Shown here one piece after another: positions 37,261 to 46,106 of a DNA stretch of 64,000 nucleotides. Source of the DNA: Nitrospirillum viridazoti CBAmc (GTDB lineage Bacteria > Pseudomonadota > Alphaproteobacteria > Azospirillales > Azospirillaceae); assembly GCF_000730165.1 (NCBI RefSeq), contig NZ_CP022110.1, forward strand, positions 2,177,501 to 2,241,500. The letters are read 5' to 3'. Made by a program: the position numbers and the translations under genes. Numbering within the stretch: position 1 is the first letter of the stretch; each line of letters starts with the position of its first letter. A model generated the notes under the pieces. That model ran no database searches and was not told where the DNA came from. It saw only the letters and a program-made list of their open reading frames with translations.

Positions 37261-38271
37261 TCAGCGCTCGCTGTCCAGCGAGGCCATGGCGTGCGCGTTG
37301 TAGCGGTCACCGGCGGCGCTGTCCTTGGGCACCGCCCGCTCGATCGCGGCCAGGTCGTCGGCCGTCAGCGTCACGTCCAAGGCGCCCAGAGATTCCGCCA
37401 GCCGGTCGCGGCGGCGGGCGCCGATCAGGGGAACGATGTCCTGGCCCTGGGCCAGCACCCAGGCGATGGCGATCTGGGCGACTGTGACGCCCTTTTCCGC
37501 CGCCACCCGGCGCAACTCCTCCACCAGCGCCAGGTTGTGGTCCAGGTTTTCACCCTGGAAGCGCGGGCTGTGGGCGCGGAAGTCGGCACCCTTGCCCTGC
37601 CCTTTGCTCCAGTGACCACTAATCAGCCCGCGCGACAGCACGCCATAGGCGGTGATGCCGATGCCCAGTTCCCGGCAGGTGGGCAGGATGTCCCGCTCCA
37701 ACCCGCGCGAGATCAGCGAGTATTCGATCTGCAGGTCGACGATGGGGTGCACGGCCGCCGCCCGGCGCAGGGTGTCCGACCCCACCTCGGACAGGCCGAT
37801 GTGGCGGACATAGCCGGCCTTCACCAGGTCGGCGATGGCGCCCACCGTGTCCTCGATGGGCACATTGGGGTCCAGGCGGGCGGGACGGTAGATGTCGATA
37901 TGGTCCACCCGCAGGCGCCGCAGGGTGTAGGACAGCGCGGTCTTCACCGCCGACGGCCGGGCGTCAAAGCCGATCCAGTTGCCGGCCGGGTCGCGCTGGG
38001 CCCCGAACTTCACGCTGATCTGCACATCGTCCCGCTTGTGGGACCGGGTGAACCCGGCATCGGCCAGCGCGTCGCCGATTAGCATTTCGTTATGGCCCAT
38101 GCCGTAGAAGTCGCCGGTATCCAGCAGGACCACGCCGGCATCCGCCGCCGCGTGCAGGGTGGCGATGCTCTCTGCCCGGTCGCTGGGGCCGTACATGTCG
38201 GACATGCCCATGCAGCCCAGGCCCAGGGCGGAGGTGGCGGGGCCTTTGGCGCCTAACATACGCTGCAGCAT
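37261..38271 (-). CDS. Aldo/keto reductase
   Basis: 336-residue NADPH-dependent reductase with a TIM-barrel. LGLGCMGMSDMYGP, Asp and Tyr of the tetrad in DTGDFYGMGHNE, Lys in ISVKFG, and the cofactor site PLIGARRRDRLAESL are present. The usual catalytic His (QHR) is Ala in DIYRPARLDP, a substitution that I believe recurs in one AKR branch. The start MLQRML at 38271 is decided by family alignment. The gene is divergent from a LysR regulator, which probably controls it. Confidence 0.92.
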   Translation of the reverse strand: MLQRMLGAKGPATSALGLGCMGMSDMYGPSDRAESIATLHAAADAGVVLLDTGDFYGMGHNEMLIGDALADAGFTRSHKRDDVQISVKFGAQRDPAGNWIGFDARPSAVKTALSYTLRRLRVDHIDIYRPARLDPNVPIEDTVGAIADLVKAGYVRHIGLSEVGSDTLRRAAAVHPIVDLQIEYSLISRGLERDILPTCRELGIGITAYGVLSRGLISGHWSKGQGKGADFRAHSPRFQGENLDHNLALVEELRRVAAEKGVTVAQIAIAWVLAQGQDIVPLIGARRRDRLAESLGALDVTLTADDLAAIERAVPKDSAAGDRYNAHAMASLDSER

Positions 38272-38379
38272 CGTTTTTTCCTCAAATGGCGGGAAGCTTG
38301 GAAACGGCGTCGGGCCGTTGGTGAGGTGGACTATGCCGCCGAAGGGACCGCGTGATAATCTGGGCAATCATCAATGTGC

Positions 38380-38397
38380 TGTTCGATATTTCGAACA
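38380..38397. promoter_or_regulatory. Likely LysR-type operator
   Basis: TGTTCGATATTTCGAACA, 18 bp with one mismatch in the dyad. It lies 10 bases before the LysR gene and about 110 bases from the divergent reductase. The inner T-N11-A form fits LysR-type sites. Confidence 0.55.
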
Positions 38398-38407
38398 ATG
38401 GTGCCCC

Positions 38408-39319
38408 ATGCCCGCCCCCAATCTCGCCGACCTGGACCTTTTCCTGGCAGTGGCCCGCCACCGCAGTTTCCGCCGCGCCGCCAAGGAACGGGGCGTGGCG
38501 CCCAGCACCCTCAGCCTGGCGCTGAAGCGGCTGGAGGAGGATCTGGGCGTTCGCCTGCTGAACCGCACCACCCGCAGCGTCACGCCCACGGAGGCCGGAC
38601 AGCGCCTGGTGGCACGGCTGGCGCCGGTGTTCAGCGAGGTGGCGGAATCGCTGGACGAGGTGAACAGCTTTCGCGACACGCCCACCGGCCTGCTGCGCCT
38701 GAACGTTCCCATCGTCGTGTCCTGGCTGATCCTGACGCCCCTGGTGCCGCGCTTCCTGGCGGCCTACCCCGGCATCACGCTGGAGATCATCGAGAACAAC
38801 GCCTTCGTCGACGTCTTCGCCCAGGGCTTCGACGCCGGCATCCGCTATGGCGAGGCCCTGGCCCAGGACGTGGTGGCCGTGCCCATCAGCCCGCCGCAGC
38901 GTTACGTGCTGGCGGCTTCGCCGGAGCTGATCGCGCGCGAGGGCATGCCCGGCCATCCGCGGGACCTGATCGGCCGCCCCTGCCTGTGCCACCGCTTCGC
39001 CGACAGCGCCGTGCAGCCCTGGGAGTTCGAGCGGGGGGATGAGGTGGTGCGCATCCAGCCCGACGGCCGCCTGGTGGGGAACGGCGTGCATATCGCCATC
39101 AGCGCGGCGGAGGCGGGTCTGGGCTGGTTCTGCACCTTCGAGGGTTTCCTGGCACCTTCGCTGGCCGCCGGGCGGCTGGTTCCGGCGCTGCAGGACTGGC
39201 TGCCCCCCTTCCCCGGCCCCTATCTCTACTACCCCAGCCGCCGTCACGTGCCGGCGCCGCTGCGCGCCTTCATCGACTTCATGAGGGCCCACTATGAGGC
39301 GGAGATGGGCGCCCGGTAG
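38408..39319 (+). CDS. LysR family transcriptional regulator
   Basis: 303 residues. N-terminal winged helix-turn-helix (LFLAVARHRSFRRAAKERGVAPSTLSLALKRLEEDLGVRLLNRTT, cited as the standard LysR opening) and a periplasmic-binding-like effector domain from about residue 90. It is divergent from the aldo/keto reductase, the usual arrangement for a LysR regulator and its target. Its last 28 bases overlap the convergent AraC gene. Confidence 0.93.
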   Translation: MPAPNLADLDLFLAVARHRSFRRAAKERGVAPSTLSLALKRLEEDLGVRLLNRTTRSVTPTEAGQRLVARLAPVFSEVAESLDEVNSFRDTPTGLLRLNVPIVVSWLILTPLVPRFLAAYPGITLEIIENNAFVDVFAQGFDAGIRYGEALAQDVVAVPISPPQRYVLAASPELIAREGMPGHPRDLIGRPCLCHRFADSAVQPWEFERGDEVVRIQPDGRLVGNGVHIAISAAEAGLGWFCTFEGFLAPSLAAGRLVPALQDWLPPFPGPYLYYPSRRHVPAPLRAFIDFMRAHYEAEMGAR

Positions 39320-40053
39320 CGCGCCGGCGTCACGCCCAGGCGGCGGCGGAACGCGCTGACGAACGCGCTGGTGCTGCTGTAGCCGGCCTCCAGCCCGGCT
39401 TGCGTCACCGACAGGCCGGTGCCCAGCAGGCTGGCCGCGTGCAGCAGGCGCAGTTGCTGGCGCCATTCACCGAAGCGCAGGCCCGTCTCCTCCTTGAACA
39501 GGCGCTGCAGGGTGCGGGCGCTGGCGCCCACGGCGGCGCCCAACGCCTCCAGGTCCGACTCGTCCGCCGGGTCCTGGCGCAGCCGCTCCGCCAAGGCCAG
39601 GGCGCGGCGGTCGCGCGGCCAGAGAAGCGACAGGGGCAGCCGCTCCGCCGCCGCCAGACGATCCATCAGCACGCCGGCCAGCCGCGCCTGGTCCACCTTG
39701 TCGGCCCGCAGCATGCCCACCGCCACGACATGCAGGATCAGCTCACGTAGCAGCGGCGCCACGCCCAGCACCTGGCAGCCGGCGGGCATGGTGCCCGTTG
39801 CAGCGGCCAGCGCCGGCGCGATGTAGAGGGTGCGCATGGCGACCCCGCCCCGCATCTCCACCGTGTGCGGCGCGCCGGGCGGCAGCCATACCGCCTGGGC
39901 GGGCGGCACCAGCCAGGCGACCCCATCGGCCACCACCCGCATGACGCCGCGCGCGGCGTACAGCAGCTGGCCCCACTCGTGTTTGTGACTGTGCAGCCGA
40001 TGGCCGTCGCTGAAGGTCAGCGCCAGGCTGCGGATGAGGAAAGGATCGGCCAT
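39292..40053 (-). CDS. AraC family transcriptional regulator
   Basis: 253 residues. N-terminal cupin sensor domain (HSHKHEWGQLLYAARGVMRV, WLVPPAQAVWLPPGAPHTVEM) and two C-terminal helix-turn-helix motifs (LGASARTLQRLFKEETG-like and AGYSSTSAFVSAFRRRLGVTPARYR). This layout fits the one-component AraC group with a cupin fused N-terminally. It is divergent from the VOC gene at 40160, a possible target. Confidence 0.93.
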   Translation of the reverse strand: MADPFLIRSLALTFSDGHRLHSHKHEWGQLLYAARGVMRVVADGVAWLVPPAQAVWLPPGAPHTVEMRGGVAMRTLYIAPALAAATGTMPAGCQVLGVAPLLRELILHVVAVGMLRADKVDQARLAGVLMDRLAAAERLPLSLLWPRDRRALALAERLRQDPADESDLEALGAAVGASARTLQRLFKEETGLRFGEWRQQLRLLHAASLLGTGLSVTQAGLEAGYSSTSAFVSAFRRRLGVTPARYRAPISAS

Positions 40054-40159
40054 CTTGACGCCTTTGCGACAAAGGTCGTCATCCTAGCGCAAGACGGCCA
40101 TGGGCCGATACGGCATCATCCGGTCATTCACCACCACGCCCCCTGCCACGGAGGTCCCC

Positions 40160-40555
40160 ATGGCCAACCACCTGCGCTTCTTCGCCGTCCATGCCGAGGA
40201 TGTGGAGCGCGCCAAGACATTCTATGAGGCGGTATTCGACTGGCGCATCACCCCCTGGGGGCCGCCGGGCTTCTACCTGATCCAGACCGGGGCTGAGGGC
40301 GAGAGACATGTGGGCGGCGCGCTGCAGCAGCGGCACGAACCCGTGACCGGCACGGGCATGAAGGGCTTCGAATGCACCGTGGGCGTGGACGATTTGGACG
40401 CCATCATGGCCAAGGTCACCGCCAACGGCGGCACCATCGTCATGCAGCCCTACACCATCGACGGGGTGGGCCGCCTGATCTACCTGCACGATACGGAAGG
40501 CAACCGGGTCGGCGCCATGCAGTACGACCCGGCCTATGCGGCGGCGTTCTTCTAG
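40160..40555 (+). CDS. VOC family protein
   Basis: 131 residues of the vicinal-oxygen-chelate fold. The opening LRFFAVHAEDVERAKTFYEAVF and the repeat ECTVGVDDLDAIMAKVTANGG mark the glyoxalase/bleomycin-resistance superfamily. The two halves are short, as in CFP32-like members; substrate unknown. A GGAGG site precedes ATG 40160. Confidence 0.88.
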   Translation: MANHLRFFAVHAEDVERAKTFYEAVFDWRITPWGPPGFYLIQTGAEGERHVGGALQQRHEPVTGTGMKGFECTVGVDDLDAIMAKVTANGGTIVMQPYTIDGVGRLIYLHDTEGNRVGAMQYDPAYAAAFF

Positions 40556-40580
40556 TGTGCCCGGACGCCGCGCGCGGCAC

Positions 40581-41450
40581 TTACCAGCTGCTGTTGTCGC
40601 CGCCGGAGCTGCCGCTGTCGAAGCTGCTGGACGATGACCCGCCGTCGGACGAGCCACCCCAGCCGTCGTTGGATGATGAGCTGCTGCCGGAATCGTAATC
40701 CGGATCGGGGCGGCGGTCGTTCTCGTACACCCGGTTCTCGGTGACGTTGTTGATCACCGTCTCGTGCACCACGGTGTCGCGATGGCCGCCGCCGGCCATC
40801 AGCTCGCCCGCCAGCACGCCGGTGAGGAAGCCGGTGCCCAGGCCCGGCTCCTGTACCACCACCGGGGCGTAGCCGGGCTGCCCATAGGCCGGCGGGTAGG
40901 GCGGCGGTACCGGTCCAGCGGGAGCGGGACGATAGCCGCCGCCGTAAGCCGGATTGGCGCGTCGAAAGACCAGATAGATGGCCAGGGCCGCCAGCAGCAG
41001 GCCGCCCACGACCAGGATGACGGTCAGGCCGCTGTCCCCCTCCGCGCGCGGGGGCGGTGCGGCCTGCACGGCGGCGTGGGATGGCGGCGCGGGTTGGGCC
41101 GGGACCGTCTGGGCGGCGGGCTTCAGGAAGGACTGCTCGCGCGCCAGATGCTGCTGGAAGGTGTCGGGGCTACGGGCAAAGTGCAGGCTGGGGTCGATCT
41201 TGCGCGCCAGCTCCAGCTCGCCCACCGCGTCCTGATGGCGGCCTTCCAGGCCCAGCACCTCACCCAGGTCGTAATGGGCGCGGGCGCTGTCGCCATGCTC
41301 CCGCACCACCTCGCGCAGCATGTGCTCGGCGGCGGGCAGGTCACCGGCATCCACCGCCTTCTTCACTTGCTCCGGCGACGGGGCTGCCATGGCCGCCGTC
41401 ACCGTCAGCGTGGCGAGAACCGCCATCGCACCACACAGCCGCATTAACAT
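40581..41450 (-). CDS. TPR membrane protein with Ser/Gly tail (paralogue A)
   Basis: 289 residues. A signal peptide, then a TPR pair (VKKAVDAGDLPAAEHMLREVV, ARAHYDLGEVLGLEGRHQDAV), a Pro/Ala linker, one membrane helix near residue 155 and a Pro/Tyr/Gly-rich stretch. The C-terminus is strongly Ser/Gly/Asp-rich and ends GGDNSSW, like the tails of YgcG/TPM-type membrane proteins. The next gene encodes a clear paralogue. Function unknown; assembly or scaffolding in the periplasm is inferred from the TPR. Confidence 0.78.
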   Translation of the reverse strand: MLMRLCGAMAVLATLTVTAAMAAPSPEQVKKAVDAGDLPAAEHMLREVVREHGDSARAHYDLGEVLGLEGRHQDAVGELELARKIDPSLHFARSPDTFQQHLAREQSFLKPAAQTVPAQPAPPSHAAVQAAPPPRAEGDSGLTVILVVGGLLLAALAIYLVFRRANPAYGGGYRPAPAGPVPPPYPPAYGQPGYAPVVVQEPGLGTGFLTGVLAGELMAGGGHRDTVVHETVINNVTENRVYENDRRPDPDYDSGSSSSSNDGWGGSSDGGSSSSSFDSGSSGGDNSSW

Positions 41451-41560
41451 TTTACTGCCCCCCCCGTCTCATGTCACCCGGCATGAAAATCAATAGGATG
41501 CTAATGCGTCCCACCGGAACGCGAAAGCTCCACTTACGTGATCCCCGCTCGGCCTCTTTC

Positions 41561-42307
41561 CTACCAGGTGGAGTTGCCGCCGCTTCCGCCATCGAACGAC
41601 GACGACGTGGCGGCGCCATCGCTGCTACCACCCCAGTCTCCGCCGCCCGAACCGCCACCAGAGCCAGAGTCGAACGCCAAGCCCGATGACGTACCGGAAT
41701 CGGTGGTGCCGGTGATGGACAACTGACCGACGATGACGACCTGGCTGCCGCGGCGGCGCTGGCCTCGAACGCCCTCTTTCATCGCGACCACGAAGAACAG
41801 GATAGACGTCAGGATTAACAAGGTAACCATGACGAAGATTTGGATCAGGTCCGGATCGATTTGACTTTCCGTTGCCTGGACGACTGGGGAAGAAGGCAAA
41901 ACGCGGGCCGTCTCTTGGACGACGGGTGCTGGCGGCGGGCTCGGCGCCGGTGGTGGCGGCACCAACGCCAGTTCATGGTCCAGGCGCTCCTGGAAAGCCG
42001 CAGGCTTGGCGAAATGCAGGGCGGGATCGATTTGCCGAGACAGCGTCAGTTCCTGGACCGCCTCCAGATGGTGGCCTTCCAGGCCCAACACCTGGCCCAG
42101 TTGGTAATGGGCCCGCGCGCTGTCGCCACGACGCCGAATGACTTCGCGCAGTAGGCGCTCCGCCTTGGGCAAATCGCCCGCATCGACCGCGGCCTTCACT
42201 TGGCGGGCGCTAGGGATGGCGGCATCGGATGCCGCCCGCGACGGGCAGGGCGTCAGCAGCAGGGCCAATGCCATGGCCATCACCAGAAAAGACCACCGCC
42301 CACCCAT
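41561..42307 (-). CDS. TPR membrane protein with Ser/Gly tail (paralogue B)
   Basis: 248 residues. Same plan as the downstream gene: signal peptide, TPR (VKAAVDAGDLPKAERLLREVI, ARAHYQLGQVLGLEGHHLEAV), Pro-rich linker, membrane helix (IFVMVTLLILTSILFFVV) and a Ser/Gly tail ending GGNSTW. The TPR parts are nearly the same while linkers and tails have diverged, so this is an old tandem duplication. ATG 42307 is set by a GGAGGTG site. Confidence 0.78.
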   Translation of the reverse strand: MGGRWSFLVMAMALALLLTPCPSRAASDAAIPSARQVKAAVDAGDLPKAERLLREVIRRRGDSARAHYQLGQVLGLEGHHLEAVQELTLSRQIDPALHFAKPAAFQERLDHELALVPPPPAPSPPPAPVVQETARVLPSSPVVQATESQIDPDLIQIFVMVTLLILTSILFFVVAMKEGVRGQRRRGSQVVIVGQLSITGTTDSGTSSGLAFDSGSGGGSGGGDWGGSSDGAATSSSFDGGSGGNSTW

Positions 42308-42414
42308 GCCGCACCTCCAAGTCCAGGAGGCGGACTGTACCATGCGCACTCCGGGTTGTAATGGCATCAACCAACGCCATCATCCCGCCGCTTGCTTGTC
42401 TTGGGTTGTGAGCG

Positions 42415-42966
42415 CTAGAAGCCCGCTCCCGGTTGGGCCAGATACTCTTGCTCCGCAGCTGTGCAGGTACGACCCAGGATGCCGTTGCGGTGGGGGAAGC
42501 GGCCGAAGCGGCGGATGACCTCGCGGTGGCGCTCGGCATAGTCCAGGTGCTGGCCGGCGCCGATGCGCTCCGCCACCAGGGCGACGCAGCAATCCTGCAG
42601 CACGATCTCCTCCGCGTGCTCGAACGGCAGATAGAAGAACAGGCGCCGGTCCACCGGCTGTTCCAGGTCCTGCGCGCGGGCCACCGCCCGCGTCGCCAAT
42701 TCCTGCGCCCGCGCGTCGGTGGCGAAGGCCAGGGCGTCGCCCCGGAACAGGTTGCGCGGCACCTGGTCCAGCAGGATCAGCAGGGCCAGCGCCCCGTCCG
42801 AGGTATCGGCCCAGGCGTCCAGCACCCCTTCGGCCGCGGCGTGATAGCTGTCGGCCAGCCGGTCGCGGATGCGCGCGTCGATGTCCGCCCCGCCGCTGAA
42901 CCAATCGCCCGGCGTCAGTTCCCCGAACCAGAAGGCCAGAACCTCCGCTGCCGTCACCACGCCCAT
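42415..42966 (-). CDS. DUF924 family protein
   Basis: 183-residue helical protein of the DUF924 family (VLAFWFGELTPGDWFSGG, LALLILLDQVPRNLFRG, FFYLPFEHAEEIVLQD, GRFPHRNGILGR). The fold is TPR-like; function is unknown. ATG 42966 fits the family start; the frame is open to 43008. Confidence 0.88.
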   Translation of the reverse strand: MGVVTAAEVLAFWFGELTPGDWFSGGADIDARIRDRLADSYHAAAEGVLDAWADTSDGALALLILLDQVPRNLFRGDALAFATDARAQELATRAVARAQDLEQPVDRRLFFYLPFEHAEEIVLQDCCVALVAERIGAGQHLDYAERHREVIRRFGRFPHRNGILGRTCTAAEQEYLAQPGAGF

Positions 42967-43096
42967 GCCGCCCACCCTTGACGAATTGCCAAATCCGCAA
43001 CATCGCATCCGTTGCGTGTATCGTTTGCCAAAATTTCAGCTACAGTAATGACGCGGCCCTACCGGGGAACAGGCCGCGCTATCGCATGGGGGAACA

Positions 43097-44182
43097 ATGC
43101 CTGACTCTGTCGATGTGTCCAACGCCGCGGACAGCCCAGCGCATGGTGGTTCGCACGCCTTCCGTTTCCACGGCACGGGCCGTGAGTATTTTCCGATCTG
43201 GATCGTGAACCTGCTGCTGACCATCGTTACCCTGGGCATCTATTCGCCCTGGGCCAAGGTCCGCAGCCAGCGCTATTTCCATGAGGCGACGGAGCTGGCG
43301 GGCGCTCGATTCGGTTATCATGCCCGCCCGCTGTCCATCCTGATCGGGCGCATCATCGTCCTGGTCCTGTTCGTGCCCTACGCCATCCTGGCCAAGATCC
43401 AGTCGCCCTACGCGCTGGTGTACGTCCCCGTCCTGCTGGTGGCGGGCCCTTGGATCATCGTCAAGGCGCTACGCTTTCGCCTGCGCGTCACCTCCTACCG
43501 GGGCGTGCGCTTCAGCTTCTCGCATGAGGCCGGCGTCATGGCCGGGGCTTACATCAACTTCCTCGGCCTGCCCATCCTGGGCGGCATAACCCTGGGCCTG
43601 CTCTATCCCTACGTCCTGCACCAGCAGTACCGCTGGATGGTGGACAACAGTCGCTATGGCGCCACGCCGCTGCGCATGGCGCCCGCTGTGGGCCGTTTCT
43701 ACCTGCTGGGCCTCATCCTGGCCGCGGCTCTCCTGGCGTTCGCCGCCGCGGCGTTCGCCATGCTCTATCCCTTGATGGACGCGGTGGCCAATCACCGGCC
43801 GGCGCCGGCCAGCGCGCAGATGGCCCCCTTCCTGATGTTGGTGCTGTACGCCGGGCTTTTGCTGGTGACCCTTCTGGTCGCCCTGTGGCTGGCCAAGACG
43901 GTGGTGCAGCGCCTGTCCCTGGCGGACGTCACCCTGTCCGCCGGCTGGCAACTGGGCCCGGTGCTGTGGCTGTACGTCAGCAACGGCCTGCTGCTGCTCT
44001 TCACCCTGGGCTTCGCCTACCCCTGGGTCCGCTGCCGCACTGCCCGCTATGTGCTGGAACATCTGACGGTCCACGCCCCGACGGGACTGGACAGCTTCGT
44101 CGCCGGTGCGCAGAGCGACGCCGGCGCGTTTGGCGACCAGGCGGCGGCCTTCTTCGACATCGACGTCGGGATCGGTTTTTGA
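43097..44182 (+). CDS. DUF898 (YjgN-like) membrane protein
   Basis: 361 residues with about eight membrane helices. The N-terminal FRFHGTGREYFPIWIVNLLLT and the repeat LGIYSPWAKVRSQRYF / LGFAYPWVRCRTARYV identify DUF898. The stop overlaps the start of the M48 peptidase gene, so the two are translated together and may act together in the membrane. Confidence 0.88.
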   Translation: MPDSVDVSNAADSPAHGGSHAFRFHGTGREYFPIWIVNLLLTIVTLGIYSPWAKVRSQRYFHEATELAGARFGYHARPLSILIGRIIVLVLFVPYAILAKIQSPYALVYVPVLLVAGPWIIVKALRFRLRVTSYRGVRFSFSHEAGVMAGAYINFLGLPILGGITLGLLYPYVLHQQYRWMVDNSRYGATPLRMAPAVGRFYLLGLILAAALLAFAAAAFAMLYPLMDAVANHRPAPASAQMAPFLMLVLYAGLLLVTLLVALWLAKTVVQRLSLADVTLSAGWQLGPVLWLYVSNGLLLLFTLGFAYPWVRCRTARYVLEHLTVHAPTGLDSFVAGAQSDAGAFGDQAAAFFDIDVGIGF

Positions 44183-45246
44183 CGGCCGACGCCCCACACG
44201 CCACCGGGACGGGCCGGCTGTACCGCGCCGGCCTGTCGCGGGCGGAGACGGTCACCGTGCGCGCCGGCCCCCAGGGGCTGGTCCTGTCCGGCACGGACGG
44301 GGATGAGGCGCGCACGGTGCCACGGCATACCCTGACCATCGTCCCGCCGATCGGCGGCGACTGTTGGCGGTTCGACTTCGCCAATGGCGACACGCTGGAG
44401 GTCATCGGCGGCGGCCCGCTGGCAGCGGCGCTGGGCCACAAGCCCGGCCTGCTGTCCCGGCTGGAGGGGTCGTGGCACCTGGCGCTGGCCAGCGTGCCCG
44501 TGCTGCTGGGCCTGGGGGCCGCCACCTGGTACTGGGGCGTGCCTAAGGCCGCCGACCTGGCGGCGGCGCACACACCGCCCTGGGTGGAGCGCAAGCTGAC
44601 CGACGCCGGGCTGGCCCTGATCTTCCGGGATGAGAAGGAGCGGACGACCGTCGACCCCGTCCGCCAGCAGCGGTTGACCAGCATCCTGGCCGACATGGTG
44701 GGTGCCCAGGATGGCGAGGCCTACCGCCTGCATTTCCTGAACAGCCCCCTGATCGGTCCCAACGCCTTCGCCCTGCCCGGCGGCGACATCATCGTCACCG
44801 ACCAGCTGCTGAAGATCCTGGACGATGAGGAGGTGGCGGCCGTGCTGGCGCATGAGGTGGGCCACGTGCGCCACCGCCACGGCCTGCGCCTGGCCTTGCG
44901 CGCCAGCGGCCTGTCCGTACTGGCCGCCGTGGCCGTGGGCGATGCCAGCACCGCCGGCCATTTCCTGGTGGGGGCGCCCGTGCTGTTGCTGAACCTGCGC
45001 TTTACTCGGGAATTCGAGGCGGAGGCCGACGCCGACGCCCTGGCCTGGCTGTCGCGGGACCCGGGCTCACACGGCCCCCCTCGCAGCCCCTGCGCCTTCG
45101 CCCGCGCCCTGCGCAAGATCGTGAACAGCCCGGAGGTGAAGCAGGCGGCGGCCATCGCCGGCCACATCCCCAGCTGGCTGGCCACCCACCCCATGACGGA
45201 GGAACGGCTGCGCCCCTTCGACGCCGCCTGCCCCGCCAAGATCTGA
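44179..45246 (+). CDS. M48 family metallopeptidase
   Basis: 355 residues. Zinc site HEVGHVRHRH (HEXXH) near residue 230, with the third ligand Glu in EFEAEADADAL. An N-terminal beta-rich domain and one membrane helix near residue 105 precede it. The start is TTG 44179, which overlaps the DUF898 stop (TTGA); no ATG lies before the conserved region. M48 enzymes of this layout (HtpX/Oma1/BepA relatives) do quality control in the envelope. Target unknown. Confidence 0.85.
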   Translation: MTADAPHATGTGRLYRAGLSRAETVTVRAGPQGLVLSGTDGDEARTVPRHTLTIVPPIGGDCWRFDFANGDTLEVIGGGPLAAALGHKPGLLSRLEGSWHLALASVPVLLGLGAATWYWGVPKAADLAAAHTPPWVERKLTDAGLALIFRDEKERTTVDPVRQQRLTSILADMVGAQDGEAYRLHFLNSPLIGPNAFALPGGDIIVTDQLLKILDDEEVAAVLAHEVGHVRHRHGLRLALRASGLSVLAAVAVGDASTAGHFLVGAPVLLLNLRFTREFEAEADADALAWLSRDPGSHGPPRSPCAFARALRKIVNSPEVKQAAAIAGHIPSWLATHPMTEERLRPFDAACPAKI

Positions 45247-45267
45247 TCGATATCACGCCAAACAGGA

Positions 45268-45300
45268 AGGGCGCCCCGGTCATCCCGGAGCGCCCCTTTC
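45268..45300. terminator. Bidirectional terminator, M48 gene and petC
   Basis: GGGCGCCCCGG-TCAT-CCCGGAGCGCCC with a one-base bulge, AAGG before and CTTTC after. It lies between two convergent genes. Confidence 0.8.
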
Positions 45301-45323
45301 ATGCCCTGATGGGGGAAACCGGC

Positions 45324-46106
45324 TTAGTGCTGGTCCGCCCACACGGCGCGCTTGGCGGCATAGAGGATGCCGGCCAGCACGATCAGGAAGATCATGACCT
45401 TCAGGCCCATCTGGTGGCGGGCCTCCAGGTTGGGCTCGGCCGCCCAGGCGAGGAAGGTCGCCACATCCTTGGCCTGCTGCTCCACCGTGGCCTTGGTGCC
45501 GTCGGCGAAGGTCACGCCGCCGTCCGACAGGGGCGGCGGCATGGCGATGACATGGCCGGGGAAGGCCTTGTTGTAGTTGCCACCCGACGGGACGGTGAAG
45601 CCGGCGGGGGCCGGTTCGAAGCCGGTCATCAGGGCGACGATGTAATCCTCACCCCCCTTGCGCGCCTTCACGATCAGCGACAGATCGGGCGGGGCCTTGC
45701 CGCCGTTGGCGGCGGCGGCGGCCTTCTCGTTGGGGAACGGGGCCTTGAAGTGGTCGGCCGGCACGCCCTTGCGGGTGAACATCTCACCCTCGTCATTGGG
45801 CCCGTCGGTCATGTCGTAGCCGGCGGCGATGGCGGTGATCTCCGCCTCGTTGTACCCCAGCGCGCTGAGGTTGCGGTACGACAGCAGGTTCATGGAATGG
45901 CAGGCGGAGCAGACTTCCTTGTAGACCTGGAAGCCGCGCTGCAGCGCCTTGCGGTCGAAGGTGCCGAAGATGTTGCTGAAACCGCGGGTGACGCCACCGT
46001 GGCTCCATTCGTTCTTCGGGTACTCCATCTCTTCGCTGGCGACCGCGGGGGCGGCCGCAGCGACGGCGACGAGACCGGCGAGGATCAGGGACCGAAGACG
46101 GCGCAT
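45324..46106 (-). CDS. petC: Cytochrome c1 of the bc1 complex
   Basis: 260 residues. A cleaved signal peptide (AVASEE), haem site CSACH in VYKEVCSACHSMNLLSYRNL, the methionine ligand in AMPPPL, and a C-terminal membrane anchor (MGLKVMIFLIVLAGILYAA). This subunit accepts electrons from the Rieske protein and passes them to cytochrome c. Its ATG shares the A of the petB stop TGATG. The longer in-frame extension into petB is an artefact. Confidence 0.97.
   Translation of the reverse strand: MRRLRSLILAGLVAVAAAAPAVASEEMEYPKNEWSHGGVTRGFSNIFGTFDRKALQRGFQVYKEVCSACHSMNLLSYRNLSALGYNEAEITAIAAGYDMTDGPNDEGEMFTRKGVPADHFKAPFPNEKAAAAANGGKAPPDLSLIVKARKGGEDYIVALMTGFEPAPAGFTVPSGGNYNKAFPGHVIAMPPPLSDGGVTFADGTKATVEQQAKDVATFLAWAAEPNLEARHQMGLKVMIFLIVLAGILYAAKRAVWADQH

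Noticed and set aside
43885-44178. N-terminal extension of the M48 peptidase over DUF898
   Set aside because: This part is out of frame with the certain DUF898 gene and has shadow composition; the TTG at 44179 explains the start.
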